Both the position numbers and the translations under genes were made by a program. 64,000 nt of DNA, taken from Planctomycetota bacterium (GTDB lineage Bacteria; Planctomycetota; UBA11346). Shown piece by piece: positions 1 through 9,700 of this stretch. Every line of letters begins with the position of its first letter. Position 1 is the stretch's first letter. The stretch is from assembly GCA_016745075.1 (NCBI GenBank), contig JADGDD010000005.1, positions 229,551-293,550 of the forward strand. Reading direction: 5' to 3'. The notes under the pieces were generated by a model, which made no database searches, was not told the DNA's origin, and worked only from the letters and a program-made list of their open reading frames with translations.

Positions 1-2351
1 CCTTCGTATTGTTGCTGTTTATCAGCGGGGTCGGCATATCGTGGCCAACATTCCATAGTAATGGCCTGTGTCTTTTTATTCAGATGAACAATGCCATAAC
101 CAGTAGCCCGATCGTGGAGACTACCTGGTTCCTGGTCTACATCCCACGGATTTGACGCAGCCCAAACGGTTACTTTATGCTGAAAGGCATCATAATAATT
201 ACCAGTGTAACGTGGCATGCCATCTTGATGTCCACTTACTGCGGCTTGAGACGGTGTCCAACGACGGGGTGCTTGGTTACCAATAGCTGGCACACAAAAA
301 GACCAACCACTATCTTGCCACTCTTCAAGGCCGTGGTGAACAATAGAACCTAAATGTTGGTCGCCAGCAATGACAAAGGCAAACCCTTTGCGAATGGCAG
401 ATATAGCTTTTCTACGGCCCGTCTGTGGCCAGCCAGCAGAATCAAAATCAACGCGCATACCTTCGTTCGGATATTGTTTCAGAACACCTGCACCTGTTTG
501 TAAATTAGTGAGAATGGTTTGAGATAAAACTATTTTCATTTGTGCATGGTGTGACCAATCAGCAGCCCATTCATCAATAAAGGCCAATTGTTTATCACCA
601 TAGAGTTTTGCATGTGGTGTGTCGGCATCTTTAATATTAAATTCTTTATTCGTCATATGACCACCCATTGGTAAGGATTCCGGTACAAAATCTAATGGTG
701 ATGATTTATGTTTTCGATCTTCAAGTAAGGCAAAACTGATACCACCATATTCAACACGGCCATAACGAGGTAAAATCCCCTGTAACAGCGGTTCATTACT
801 GTGGCGCGGTAAGTGGTCCATTTGTGAGCTTTCGACCATGTTAATCCATTTGCCTGGCAAAATATATCCTTGGTCATGACGGTACATAAAAGTTCGCCAT
901 GGATGATATCGTTTGGGGATGTCTTTTTTTGCAGGGTTTAATGAAGCCGCACCACCTTTACCCCAGAGATTAATTTGCCAAATATCATGGTCGTCAATTA
1001 AACAAATAGTGGGATGATTGCGTAAGAGATCATTATAAGCCCAATAAAAGAGCGTCCACTTATAGAGGTAATCACGGTAGGAAGAAGGTTTACCAGAATC
1101 GTCTGCCTTGGTCGGGCGATGCTCGTAGATTTGATCGCCAGTAAAGACAAGTAAATCCGGTTCGTGGGTGAGTACGTTGCTCGTAATATCTGTATGTGGG
1201 AACCACATATTTTCGCGGGTAAAATTATAGCGTTTGCTCCCGCGCACTTGGTCATAGGAACCAGCAAAATTATTGTTGCCGGTAAAAGCGGCAATGGTCA
1301 TGTCTTCTTTTTGTGCCGGTTCTTTACGGATAATACCGTGGAAATAATGTGTACGTGTATCCCCTTTATACACAATGCGGTAAGATCGGTCCTGATGGTG
1401 TCGCCAGTTGGGTATGGTCATCGTAGCAAACCAACCTGGTGTACAGATTTCTGCACTGCTGACGTGCTGCCAGGTTGTATCTGATTGCTGTATTTCCAAA
1501 GTAACCTTGTGGTTTTCTTCTGCACCGATGGCTTGAAGTTGAGCTGTCACTCGAAGTGTGTTCTGACTGATTGCATACAGGGCACCTACAATTGGTGATG
1601 CGGCTTGTTTTGGATGAGAGAGCAGTCGTTCACCAGAAGCGGTCCAGTCATCAAACCAATAGGAGTCACCATCTTGTCCTAAACCGTATTGGGTTGTTAG
1701 GGCAAGGTTGCCACTAATGATCTCATTAGGAACGCCAGTGGTGATAGCTTGTTGAAACGGGGCCGCTGTACCCGTTTTTCGTAATTCCAGAATCAAGGTA
1801 TTGTGCGTGTTGCTTTCTGGTTCTATGCGCAGTGATAAAGACAGGTCATCATTCTCGTGAATCAGGTGGTAATCACCAGTCCATGTTGTTGGTAGTGGCT
1901 GTAAGCCTTTGTTGGCATCAAGGAAGACTAGCCAGCCATCGCCATCTAGGGCAGCAATAATGCCAGCATTCTTTCCTGGTGTGTTAAAGATCAGCGCACG
2001 AGCGCGGTAATCCATGCTTGGGTCACCGCTGCCAATAAGGAAGCCGGCCCAATCATCTTTGCCGAGCCTTTTACTCCAAGAACATTTACCAAAGCGAGTG
2101 TGTATCTGTACAGCGCCTTGTGTCCCAAGACTGTGAGTTAGTACGTGAACATTACGCATTGGTTGGTCACCTACGCGACATTCCATTCTGCCTTGGTTGA
2201 GCCGCCAGTCTTGTAAACGATTGGCCCAAAATTGTGGTCCAATCCAATCTCGGCTGATGCCATCTGGAAATTGAGCAACAAACTCAGATGTATGGACCGG
2301 TGTAGAACAGATAAGCACAAACATGGCAACAGCAGAGAGATAGGTAGACAT
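1..2351 (-). CDS. PhoD-like metallophosphatase, secreted, 3' end beyond window
   Basis: The frame is open from an ATG at 2351 to the left edge, about 783 codons, so the C-terminus is missing. The N-terminus is a signal peptide (short hydrophobic stretch ending near VHTS), so the product is exported. The first 350 residues look like beta-rich accessory domains. The later part carries metallophosphatase motifs: a GDQIYEH block near residue 402, DDHDIW near 451 and a GDQHLGS block near 660. These match PhoD/alkaline phosphatase D-type enzymes, which use metal ions to hydrolyse phosphomonoesters or diesters in the periplasm. Substrate is unknown. It is transcribed away from alaS with about 245 bp between them. 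Family call is good; the exact reaction is inferred. Confidence 0.82.
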   Translation of the reverse strand, partial: MSTYLSAVAMFVLICSTPVHTSEFVAQFPDGISRDWIGPQFWANRLQDWRLNQGRMECRVGDQPMRNVHVLTHSLGTQGAVQIHTRFGKCSWSKRLGKDDWAGFLIGSGDPSMDYRARALIFNTPGKNAGIIAALDGDGWLVFLDANKGLQPLPTTWTGDYHLIHENDDLSLSLRIEPESNTHNTLILELRKTGTAAPFQQAITTGVPNEIISGNLALTTQYGLGQDGDSYWFDDWTASGERLLSHPKQAASPIVGALYAISQNTLRVTAQLQAIGAEENHKVTLEIQQSDTTWQHVSSAEICTPGWFATMTIPNWRHHQDRSYRIVYKGDTRTHYFHGIIRKEPAQKEDMTIAAFTGNNNFAGSYDQVRGSKRYNFTRENMWFPHTDITSNVLTHEPDLLVFTGDQIYEHRPTKADDSGKPSSYRDYLYKWTLFYWAYNDLLRNHPTICLIDDHDIWQINLWGKGGAASLNPAKKDIPKRYHPWRTFMYRHDQGYILPGKWINMVESSQMDHLPRHSNEPLLQGILPRYGRVEYGGISFALLEDRKHKSSPLDFVPESLPMGGHMTNKEFNIKDADTPHAKLYGDKQLAFIDEWAADWSHHAQMKIVLSQTILTNLQTGAGVLKQYPNEGMRVDFDSAGWPQTGRRKAISAIRKGFAFVIAGDQHLGSIVHHGLEEWQDSGWSFCVPAIGNQAPRRWTPSQAAVSGHQDGMPRYTGNYYDAFQHKVTVWAASNPWDVDQEPGSLHDRATGYGIVHLNKKTQAITMECWPRYADPADKQQQYE

Positions 2352-2597
2352 AGAAATACTCCAAAGAATGTGTGAACATTCTTTGGTACCTTTAAAAGAG
2401 GTAAAGAGGACATTCTTTCTTCTGTCTTATTTTGTCGCTTCTGTCTTTTGCGAACAAATTAGGGCATATTTTGTCAAAGTTGTACGCATGCTTGCGAAAG
2501 GAGTAGGATTGTCTATCATGCTTGCTGCGAAATTGCAGGGGCAGAAGGGTGATACGCTCTGGAAGAGAATGCCTGCTCGTGAATAGGAGGGCTGTTG
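2352..2597. promoter_or_regulatory. Divergent intergenic region, phosphatase / alaS
   Basis: This gap separates the leftward phosphatase from the rightward alaS and must hold both promoters. An AGGAGG Shine-Dalgarno at 2585-2590 lies 7 nt before the alaS ATG at 2598 and decides that start over the TTG just upstream. I see no convincing -10/-35 pair and no T-box or other recognisable leader. Confidence 0.45.
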
Positions 2598-5471
2598 ATG
2601 GCCAAGTCTTTGACTATCAATGAGTTACGAAGTGCATATCGTGAGTTCTTTACTGGGCGTGGCCATACGGCTTATCGGTCTGCGTCTCTTATTCCAGAGA
2701 ATGATCCGACTATTTTGTTCACTGTTGCGGGTATGGCGCAGTTTAAAGATATGTTTCTTGGTCGTGGCACTCACGAATTTACGAGAGCAACAACCTGCCA
2801 AAAAGTTGTGCGAACCAACGATATTATGGAAGTGGGCCGTACGCCTCGTCATCACACTTTTTTTGAGATGCTCGGCAACTTCAGCTTTAATGATTATTTC
2901 AAGCGCGAAGCTATTACATGGGCTTGGGAATTTTTAACTGATGTTCTGGAGTTAGAAGAAGCCCGCCTTTCTATCTCTGTTCATGAGACTGATGACGAAG
3001 CGTATGATATGTGGACCAAAGAAGTTGGTGTACCAGCAGAACGCGTGTTCCGTATGGGTGATGCCGATAATTTTTGGCCAGCCAACGCCCCAGCAGATGG
3101 CCCCAATGGTCCTGGTGGCTATTGTTCAGAGATTTTCTGGGATTTCCAAACCAATGATGACCCAGCGGATAATCTGACTACTGGATCAGACCGTTTTGTG
3201 GAAATTTGGAATTTGGTATTTCCACAGTTTAATGTGTGCGAGCCTCGTGTAGATGGTCGTTTAACCCTTGATAACCTTGGGCGTACCAACATTGATACTG
3301 GTATGGGCTTAGAGCGCATGGCCTGTGTTTTACAAGGTAAGTGTAATACTTTTGATACTGATTTATTCCAAAGCATCATTGCTGATGTTATCAAAATTAG
3401 CGGTGCCCGTTACGTAGAAGGCGCAACTGTAGAGCGCGATGGTGCAGAGCAATGTGCTATGAATACGCTGTTGCGCCGCATCGCTGATCATGTTCGTGCA
3501 ATCACTTTCTGTATCGTAGATGGTGCTTTGCCAAGTAATACTGGTCGCGGTTATGTGGTTCGTCGTTTAATTCGTCGTGCGACACTCGATAGTAACAAAC
3601 TTGGTCTCACTGAATCTCGGTTGTATGAAGTCGTTGGTGCTGTTGTTCAGAATATGGGCGAAGCCTATCCAGATCTTGTTCGTCGGAGAGATTTAGTCGA
3701 ACAAACTTTAAAAGCAGAAGAAGAGAGTTTCCGCAAAACTCTTAGCCGTGGCCTAGATATGTTGCAGCGCGGTATCGTTGCTCATAAACAAGCACAGAAA
3801 ATAGTTTTTAGTGGTGATGATGCCTTTGAATTGTTTACCACGCATGGTTTTCCACGTGAACTGATTGATGAAATTCTTGAGCCAGAAGGCTTGCAGGTTG
3901 ATGAAGAGCAATATCAAGCTCGTTGGGCTGCATTTGTAGCGGTGTCTCATTCAAAAACGATAGATGTTTTTACCAGTAGTGCCTTGCAAGAAGCAAAACC
4001 GCGCCTTGGCGCAACTCCGTTTATAGGGTATGATGATCTGGAGCAAACAGTGACCATAACCCTTTTGGAACATGACGGAAAAGAAGTGGAAGAAGCTGAG
4101 GCTGGTGCAGTTGTACGCATAGCCTTAGATAAAACTCCATTCTATGCCGAAAGTGGTGGTCAAGTTGGTGACGTTGGCACCTTGGTTGGTACCGATTCTG
4201 AAGGTCATCGTTTTGAAGTATCGGTTACAGATACTCAAAAGGATGAAGGTCTTGTTGTCCATATTGGTACGGTTCTTTCAGGAACTGCTCAGCCTGTTGG
4301 TGTACGTGCGTGCGTAGATAAAGAAACTCGCGCAAGCACAACCAAACATCATAGTGCAACCCACTTATTGCATAGTGCTTTGTGCAGTGTCGTTGGCGAC
4401 CATGTCGAGCAGCAAGGCTCTAAGAATGACCCAGAAATGTTGCGCTTCGATTATAACAATCCAGGTGCCCCGAAAAAACAACAACTGCAAGAGGTGCAGG
4501 CATGGGTTCAGCAACGTATTGCTGAAAAACATGCGGTTACTACCGTAGAAATGGATATTGAAGCAGCTCGTGTAGCTGGTGCAAAAGCCCAGTTTGGTGA
4601 AAAATATGGTGATGCCGTTCGTGTCGTGACCATGGGTTCAGCAGATGTTTCTATTGAGCTGTGTGGTGGCTGTCATGTTCGTAATACTGAAGAAATTGGC
4701 GCTTTCCGTATCATCAAAGATGAAGCAAGTGCCGCTGGCATCCGCCGTATCGTAGCTGTTGTTGGAGCAGCCGCGGAAGAATTGCAGGGAGAAGAGCAGC
4801 GTATTATTGATGCCTGCGCCCACGTTTTCGGTATGGATGCAGGTAACACCGAAGATGTTCCAGCTTTAGTTGCCTTGTATAAAGCAAGTGGAGACGAACT
4901 AGTTGATCGTGTGCAGAAACAAGTGGCTCAATTACGAGCTGCTGAAGCAGCGGTTGATGCAACAGAAACGGCTTTAGAGGGTTCTGTACTTGAGCGTATA
5001 GAGGCCAGTCAAAAAGCAGTGAAATCTTTGCAACGGCGTAAAGAAGAGCAGCAGGCACAGGCCGCAGTGGCAGCCATTGATGATATCCTTTCTACAGGAC
5101 AAACGCTTGCCGGAGTGCAGGTGTTTACGGCCCGTCTTGATGGCGTTGATGGCAAAGCCTTGCGCCAAGTTGCAGACGTTATTAAGCAAAAAGAACCAGA
5201 GCACATTGCCGTACTTGCTGCTGGTCCTGCTCATTCTGAAAAGGGTGGTAAGGCTTTACTAGCGGTATCGGTTGGCGAGAGCTGTGTGAAAAAAGGTGTA
5301 AAAGCCGGTGCTTTAGTTGGCCAACTTGCTAAAATTATTGGTGGTGGTGGTGGTGGTAAACCAGACTACGCGCAGGCTGGTGGTAAAAAACCAGAACAAA
5401 TAGATGCTGCCCTTGCTGAAGCGAAGGTTGTTATAGAAAATCTACTTTCAGCAGAAAGCAGCGTGTCGTAA
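2598..5471 (+). CDS. alaS: Alanyl-tRNA synthetase
   Basis: AlaRS charges tRNA-Ala with alanine in the cytoplasm. The N-terminal class II catalytic core contains the family motif FTVAGMAQFKDMFLG and the TPRHHTFFEMLGNFSFNDYFK block. The editing domain has HxxxH (HSATHLLH, about residue 585) and the distal zinc ligands CGGCH (about residue 688). The C-terminal part has a coiled region and a glycine-rich GGGGGGKPDYAQAGG tail typical of the C-Ala domain. At 957 residues it is longer than the usual 870-880. The stop codon is followed directly by the ATG of ptsI, so the two are probably co-transcribed. Start chosen for the AGGAGG at 2585. Confidence 0.97.
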   Translation: MAKSLTINELRSAYREFFTGRGHTAYRSASLIPENDPTILFTVAGMAQFKDMFLGRGTHEFTRATTCQKVVRTNDIMEVGRTPRHHTFFEMLGNFSFNDYFKREAITWAWEFLTDVLELEEARLSISVHETDDEAYDMWTKEVGVPAERVFRMGDADNFWPANAPADGPNGPGGYCSEIFWDFQTNDDPADNLTTGSDRFVEIWNLVFPQFNVCEPRVDGRLTLDNLGRTNIDTGMGLERMACVLQGKCNTFDTDLFQSIIADVIKISGARYVEGATVERDGAEQCAMNTLLRRIADHVRAITFCIVDGALPSNTGRGYVVRRLIRRATLDSNKLGLTESRLYEVVGAVVQNMGEAYPDLVRRRDLVEQTLKAEEESFRKTLSRGLDMLQRGIVAHKQAQKIVFSGDDAFELFTTHGFPRELIDEILEPEGLQVDEEQYQARWAAFVAVSHSKTIDVFTSSALQEAKPRLGATPFIGYDDLEQTVTITLLEHDGKEVEEAEAGAVVRIALDKTPFYAESGGQVGDVGTLVGTDSEGHRFEVSVTDTQKDEGLVVHIGTVLSGTAQPVGVRACVDKETRASTTKHHSATHLLHSALCSVVGDHVEQQGSKNDPEMLRFDYNNPGAPKKQQLQEVQAWVQQRIAEKHAVTTVEMDIEAARVAGAKAQFGEKYGDAVRVVTMGSADVSIELCGGCHVRNTEEIGAFRIIKDEASAAGIRRIVAVVGAAAEELQGEEQRIIDACAHVFGMDAGNTEDVPALVALYKASGDELVDRVQKQVAQLRAAEAAVDATETALEGSVLERIEASQKAVKSLQRRKEEQQAQAAVAAIDDILSTGQTLAGVQVFTARLDGVDGKALRQVADVIKQKEPEHIAVLAAGPAHSEKGGKALLAVSVGESCVKKGVKAGALVGQLAKIIGGGGGGKPDYAQAGGKKPEQIDAALAEAKVVIENLLSAESSVS

Positions 5472-7301
5472 ATGGCTAAGCGTACTCGTACAGGTCGCGT
5501 AGATAGCGGGCGCGTTACGCGCAAGCGCAAGAACTATCGAGGAATTCCAGTGGTTCCTGGTATTGCGATCGGTCGAGTACATCTGAAGTTTCGTGAAATT
5601 CAGGAATTATCAGACAAGCACATTGAGGCCTCAGAAGTGGGGATGGAGCTTGAACGCCTGCACGAAGCGGTGCGTATTTCTAAAGAACAATTAATGGTGG
5701 ATCGCCGTCGTGTTGCGCGCGCTATCGGTGAATTAGAAGCAACCATTTTTGACACTCATATCGCTTTATTTGAAGACCGTACCCTCATTGGTGCCATGCG
5801 TAATGATGTTGCCGACAACCTGCGTCCAGTGGAGGTGGTTGTTTCAGAAATTATTGAGGGTTATTATAAAACCCTGAGCTTGGTTGAAGATGAACACATT
5901 CGTGAGCGTGCTGCTGATATTCGTGATGTAGGCAGGCGGCTCTTAAATAATTTAACGGCCTTGGAGCCAGCAGGCTTAAGTTCAGGCCGTAACGATTCAC
6001 ATGTACCAACAGATCAATATGATATTGTTTTTGCTCGTGAATTATTGCCATCTGATATAGCAACACTTGCGCACCGTAAAACTATTGGCGTTATTTCTGA
6101 AACAGGAAATGACAGAGGCCACTGTGCGGTGCTCTTACGTGCCATGAATATACCCTGTGTTATGGGCATTGATGGTATCGCTGAAATATTAAAAGATGGT
6201 GATCTGGTTATTATTGATGGATCAAGTGGGCAAGTGCTCATTAATCCTAAAGATGATGTTATTAATGATTATCAAGAACGGCAAAAAACATTTAGCGCAT
6301 GGCGTGAGCTGCTTGATAAAGATAATGAATTACCAGCAGTTACAGAAGATGGCGAAGCGATTCGCTTACTAACGAATATTAGCCAGACAGAAGAACTGTC
6401 ATTGTTGCGTATGTATAATGCAGATGGAGTAGGTCTCTATCGTACTGAGTTTGAACTAATGACTCGTGCGACGTATCCAGATGAGAATACCCAATTTGAA
6501 TTATATAAAAGCATGGTTGAGGAAATGGGAGGCAAACCCATTACTTTCCGAACAATGGATATTGGTTCAGAAAAAGAATTAGCGTATTTGGATTTACCGC
6601 GTGAAGAAAATCATGCGCTTGGTCGTCGTTCTATCCGGCTTGTACGTGAGCTTGAGGACTATCAACTTGTGCAATTACGTGCAATTATGCGTGCAGCCCA
6701 ATATGGTGATGTTCGTTTGTTGTTCCCGTTTATCACCAATGTTGAAGACATGCGTTATGCTCGTCGTTTAACCAGACTAGCAGCAAGAAGCTTAGAAAAT
6801 AGTGGGCAGAAATATAAAAAAGATCTGCCTGTTGGCATGATGATTGAAGTACCGACTGCGGCAATGAGCTTAACGAAATTTATTCGTGAAGCGCAATTTT
6901 TCTCGGTTGGAACCAACGATTTAACGCAGTACATGTGCGCCGCTGATAGAAACCATAAAGATGTGGCATCGTGGTATGCCGGATATAATCCAGGTGTATT
7001 GGCGTTGCTGAAAGAAATCGTCGATGCGGCTAATTCTGCCAAAAGGCCCGTAACCATTTGTGGTGAAATGGCAGGTTCTCCTTTATACACGATGTTCTTG
7101 CTTGGTATCGGCGTGCGTCAGTTATCTATGAGTGCGCCAAGTATTCCCTTAGTAAAACGTATGATTCGCTCGGTTTCAATAAAGGGTGCAGAGCGTCTTG
7201 CCAATAAAGCACTCACGCTTCCCACCACTACACAAGTACGTGATTTATTTACGAAAACCGTAGAAAAAACATTAGGACGAGACATAGCATCTTGGTTGTA
7301 G
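5472..7301 (+). CDS. ptsI: Phosphoenolpyruvate-protein phosphotransferase (PTS enzyme I)
   Basis: Enzyme I takes phosphate from PEP and passes it to HPr, starting the PTS relay in the cytoplasm. A basic tail of about 25 residues precedes the usual GIPVVPGIAIG start. The phosphohistidine loop reads GNDRGHCAVLLRAMNIPCVMG (His near residue 216). The C-terminal PEP-binding barrel shows GVGLYRTEFELM, FRTMDIGSEK, MIEVPTA and the active-site Cys in TICGEMAG (about residue 530). At 609 residues it is close to family length, with no GAF domain as in PtsP. No HPr or EII gene is visible nearby, so it may serve a regulatory or dispersed PTS. The gene abuts alaS. Confidence 0.94.
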   Translation: MAKRTRTGRVDSGRVTRKRKNYRGIPVVPGIAIGRVHLKFREIQELSDKHIEASEVGMELERLHEAVRISKEQLMVDRRRVARAIGELEATIFDTHIALFEDRTLIGAMRNDVADNLRPVEVVVSEIIEGYYKTLSLVEDEHIRERAADIRDVGRRLLNNLTALEPAGLSSGRNDSHVPTDQYDIVFARELLPSDIATLAHRKTIGVISETGNDRGHCAVLLRAMNIPCVMGIDGIAEILKDGDLVIIDGSSGQVLINPKDDVINDYQERQKTFSAWRELLDKDNELPAVTEDGEAIRLLTNISQTEELSLLRMYNADGVGLYRTEFELMTRATYPDENTQFELYKSMVEEMGGKPITFRTMDIGSEKELAYLDLPREENHALGRRSIRLVRELEDYQLVQLRAIMRAAQYGDVRLLFPFITNVEDMRYARRLTRLAARSLENSGQKYKKDLPVGMMIEVPTAAMSLTKFIREAQFFSVGTNDLTQYMCAADRNHKDVASWYAGYNPGVLALLKEIVDAANSAKRPVTICGEMAGSPLYTMFLLGIGVRQLSMSAPSIPLVKRMIRSVSIKGAERLANKALTLPTTTQVRDLFTKTVEKTLGRDIASWL

Positions 7302-7427
7302 GAAGCCCCTTGCCATTGATGAAGTTGACAAGCGAAAAATAGAAAAACATCTTAAAGAAAATATGAATAAGTAGCGTGTTCGGCTCTTTGCTTTAATAGC
7401 GTTGCGTGAAAAACGAGAGGAGTGGTT

Positions 7428-8600
7428 ATGGATAATCGGACACAAAAAATGGTCGATTTTTTTCAAAAATTATATGGATCAGCGCCACAGAAAGCAGTAC
7501 AGGCTCCGGGACGTGTAAATATTATTGGTGAACATACTGATTATAATGACGGATTTTGTTTGCCGATGGCGATTGAACGAGATGTTCGCATTGCAGTATC
7601 TGCAACTGAGAGCGCATCAATCTCAGTTGCCTCTTGTGAAAAACAAGAGAGTGGTGCTGTTACTTTTGATTTATGCGCAGATGTGACTAAAGATCCAGAC
7701 CACGCGTGGGTTGATTACGTGAAAGGCTGCGTTGTTGTATTATTAGCGGAAGGTATTCCCGTGCGTGGCTGTCAGATGGTCATTACAGGTAATGTCCCAC
7801 TTGGATCTGGTCTATCATCTTCAGCGGCATTAGAAGTCGCTGTTATTCACGCACTGCTGTGTGCAGCCGAACACCATATGCCAGCCGAACGTATTGCCGT
7901 TCTTGCTCAGCGAGCAGAGAATAGCTATGTTGGCACTAATTGCGGTATTCTTGATCAGTTATCTAGCTCATGCGGTATGGATGGTAGTGCTATGTTAATG
8001 GATTGCCGAAGCTTAGCCCTTACTCCAGCACCTTTGCCAAAAGATGTGTGCATTGTTATTGCGGATACTGGTAAGCGCCGTGGGCTTGTTGATAGCTTGT
8101 ACAATGAACGCCGCGCTCAATGCGAGGCTGGTGCTGCTGCTTTATCTGTCAGTCATTTGCGCGATGTGAGCATGCATGGCCTCGCAGCAGCCCACGCCAA
8201 GGGCGAATTAGATGCAGATGCACTGCGCCGGTGTGAACATGTAGTTGCTGAGAACGGTCGTACGTTTGCGGCTGCTGCCTGTTTACGGGCAGAAGACAGT
8301 GTTGCTCTTGGTTATCTTATGGACCAAAGCCATACAGATTTGCGTGATAAATTTGAAGTCAGTTGTCCAGAGCTGGATGCTATGGTGACGTTTGCTCGTA
8401 CTTTGCCCGGTTGTCTTGGTAGCCGCATGACTGGTGCAGGTTTTGGTGGTTGTACCGTGAGTTTGGTTCAACGCTCTGAGGCAGATGCTTTTGTGCAAAA
8501 ACTTGCTCAAGCCTACCAAGCTGCTTATCCAGCTATGCCTGTCGATGTGTTTATAACAGGTGCAGCACCAGGTGCAGGTTTGTTGGATTTGTCTGCATGA
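7428..8600 (+). CDS. galK: Galactokinase (GHMP kinase)
   Basis: This enzyme phosphorylates alpha-D-galactose at C1 with ATP, the first committed Leloir step. The galactokinase signature GRVNIIGEHTDYNDGFCLPMA is near residues 25-45, the GHMP phosphate loop PLGSGLSSSAALE near 123-135, and the third GHMP motif (GSRMTGAGFGGCTV) near the C-terminus. At 390 residues the length is normal. An AGAGGAG just upstream favours the ATG at 7428 over a GTG at 7422. The stop overlaps the ATG of the next gene (ATGA), so galK, the Cys-cluster gene and the sigma-like gene form a coupled unit. No other Leloir gene is present. Confidence 0.95.
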   Translation: MDNRTQKMVDFFQKLYGSAPQKAVQAPGRVNIIGEHTDYNDGFCLPMAIERDVRIAVSATESASISVASCEKQESGAVTFDLCADVTKDPDHAWVDYVKGCVVVLLAEGIPVRGCQMVITGNVPLGSGLSSSAALEVAVIHALLCAAEHHMPAERIAVLAQRAENSYVGTNCGILDQLSSSCGMDGSAMLMDCRSLALTPAPLPKDVCIVIADTGKRRGLVDSLYNERRAQCEAGAAALSVSHLRDVSMHGLAAAHAKGELDADALRRCEHVVAENGRTFAAAACLRAEDSVALGYLMDQSHTDLRDKFEVSCPELDAMVTFARTLPGCLGSRMTGAGFGGCTVSLVQRSEADAFVQKLAQAYQAAYPAMPVDVFITGAAPGAGLLDLSA

Positions 8601-9037
8601 GTGAGGCATGGTACGCGGAAGGGTTACGATTTTCTTGCCAGCGTAGCGGACGTTGTTGCACTGGTGCATCGGGCAACATTTGGGTATCTCATCAAGAAAT
8701 TGAGGCGTTAGCTCAGCGTTTGGGTGTAGATATTGAGACATTCTGCCGAAAATATACACGGACTGTGCATCGTAAAGGGCAAGACCGAATGAGCATTATT
8801 GACATCAAAACGAGTCATAATAATTACGATTGTGTCTTTTTTAAGAAAGGGCAGGGGTGCACTGTTTACGAAGAAAGACCTACCCAATGTCGTACGTGGC
8901 CATTCTGGGAATGTAACCTTGGTGATCAAGAAGCTTGGGAAGCGCTACAGTCTGAATGTCCAGGTGTAGGTAAAGGCCACCTTTACAGCGCTAGAGAAAT
9001 AGGCATCATTAAAGGTGATGATGGATTACCAAAATGA
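8597..9037 (+). CDS. YkgJ-family cysteine-cluster protein
   Basis: A small cytoplasmic protein of 146 residues with the CxxSGRCC block near residue 14, CVFFKKGQGCTVYEERPTQCRTWPFW in the middle and a further Cys near the end. This spacing matches the YkgJ/UPF0153 family, predicted to bind zinc or an iron-sulfur cluster; no biochemical function is established. It overlaps galK upstream and the sigma-like gene downstream by ATGA junctions, implying translational coupling. That arrangement is conserved enough locally to suggest one transcript, but a link with galactose use is not shown. Confidence 0.85.
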   Translation: MSEAWYAEGLRFSCQRSGRCCTGASGNIWVSHQEIEALAQRLGVDIETFCRKYTRTVHRKGQDRMSIIDIKTSHNNYDCVFFKKGQGCTVYEERPTQCRTWPFWECNLGDQEAWEALQSECPGVGKGHLYSAREIGIIKGDDGLPK

Positions 9038-9618
9038 CAGAGGATAGAGATCAGTTCTTGAGCAAAGGCTCAGAAAAAGAGCTTGTTGCTGCAAGTTGTG
9101 CTGGCGATATTGCTGCATGGCGTGAGCTGATTGGTTACCATATGCCGCGTTTGGCCGCGTATATTGGTGCACGTTTACGTCGTCCTGATGTTGTTGATAA
9201 GATTGTTCTTTCTACGGTTCGTTCTGCATGGCAACATTTAGAAGAATTTGGTCCAAGTTTTGGCAAGACCGGCGATTTTGGCACATGGTTTCGTAAGGAA
9301 GGTGCACGTATTGCACTTGGTTGGCACAAAGCCAATGCTACTGAAAGTATTAACGGTGTATTTCCTGTGGAGCGTTGTCCAGAAGGAGTGGATACCACAG
9401 ACGACGCGAGCCCTGAAAACATGCGACGGATTGAAGCGGCGCTTGGTAATATAGCGGGTGGTCACCGTATGATCTTGGAGCATCTGTTTCGTGGCGGTTT
9501 GAACAGTGCTGAAATATCTGATGCGATGCATAAAACCGAAGAAGAGTGTGAAGAACTGCTCGTTGAAGCGTTGGAAGCACTCGATCGCGCTTTGGACTTA
9601 CAAGACACGCTTTCTTGA
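9034..9618 (+). CDS. Sigma-70 family (ECF-like) protein
   Basis: The product has 194 residues. An N-terminal helical region (ELVAASCAGDIAAWRELIGYHMPRL) resembles sigma region 2. A C-terminal region (GGHRMILEHLFRGGLNSAEISDAMHKTEEECEELLVEALEALDRAL) resembles the region 4 helix-turn-helix. The region 2.3/2.4 core is divergent, so it may be a specialised or degenerate ECF factor. It is coupled to the Cys-cluster gene by an ATGA overlap. No anti-sigma gene follows; a LysR gene begins 82 bp later. An alternative is an unrelated DNA-binding protein of similar helical make-up. Confidence 0.6.
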   Translation: MTEDRDQFLSKGSEKELVAASCAGDIAAWRELIGYHMPRLAAYIGARLRRPDVVDKIVLSTVRSAWQHLEEFGPSFGKTGDFGTWFRKEGARIALGWHKANATESINGVFPVERCPEGVDTTDDASPENMRRIEAALGNIAGGHRMILEHLFRGGLNSAEISDAMHKTEEECEELLVEALEALDRALDLQDTLS

Positions 9619-9700
9619 CCCAAAAGTCCGCTATTCCTTAGTTTAGGCTTGGTTGAGGTCAAGGGAGATCTCGTGAAAAAAGAGTGCTAGCATAACGAAA

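Noticed and set aside
1164-1484. 106-codon plus-strand frame opposite the phosphatase
   Set aside because: It is antisense to a gene with clear catalytic motifs and has no recognisable features.
2368-2586. 72-codon open frame before alaS as a leader peptide
   Set aside because: No ribosome site and no attenuator-like hairpins; codon content looks random.
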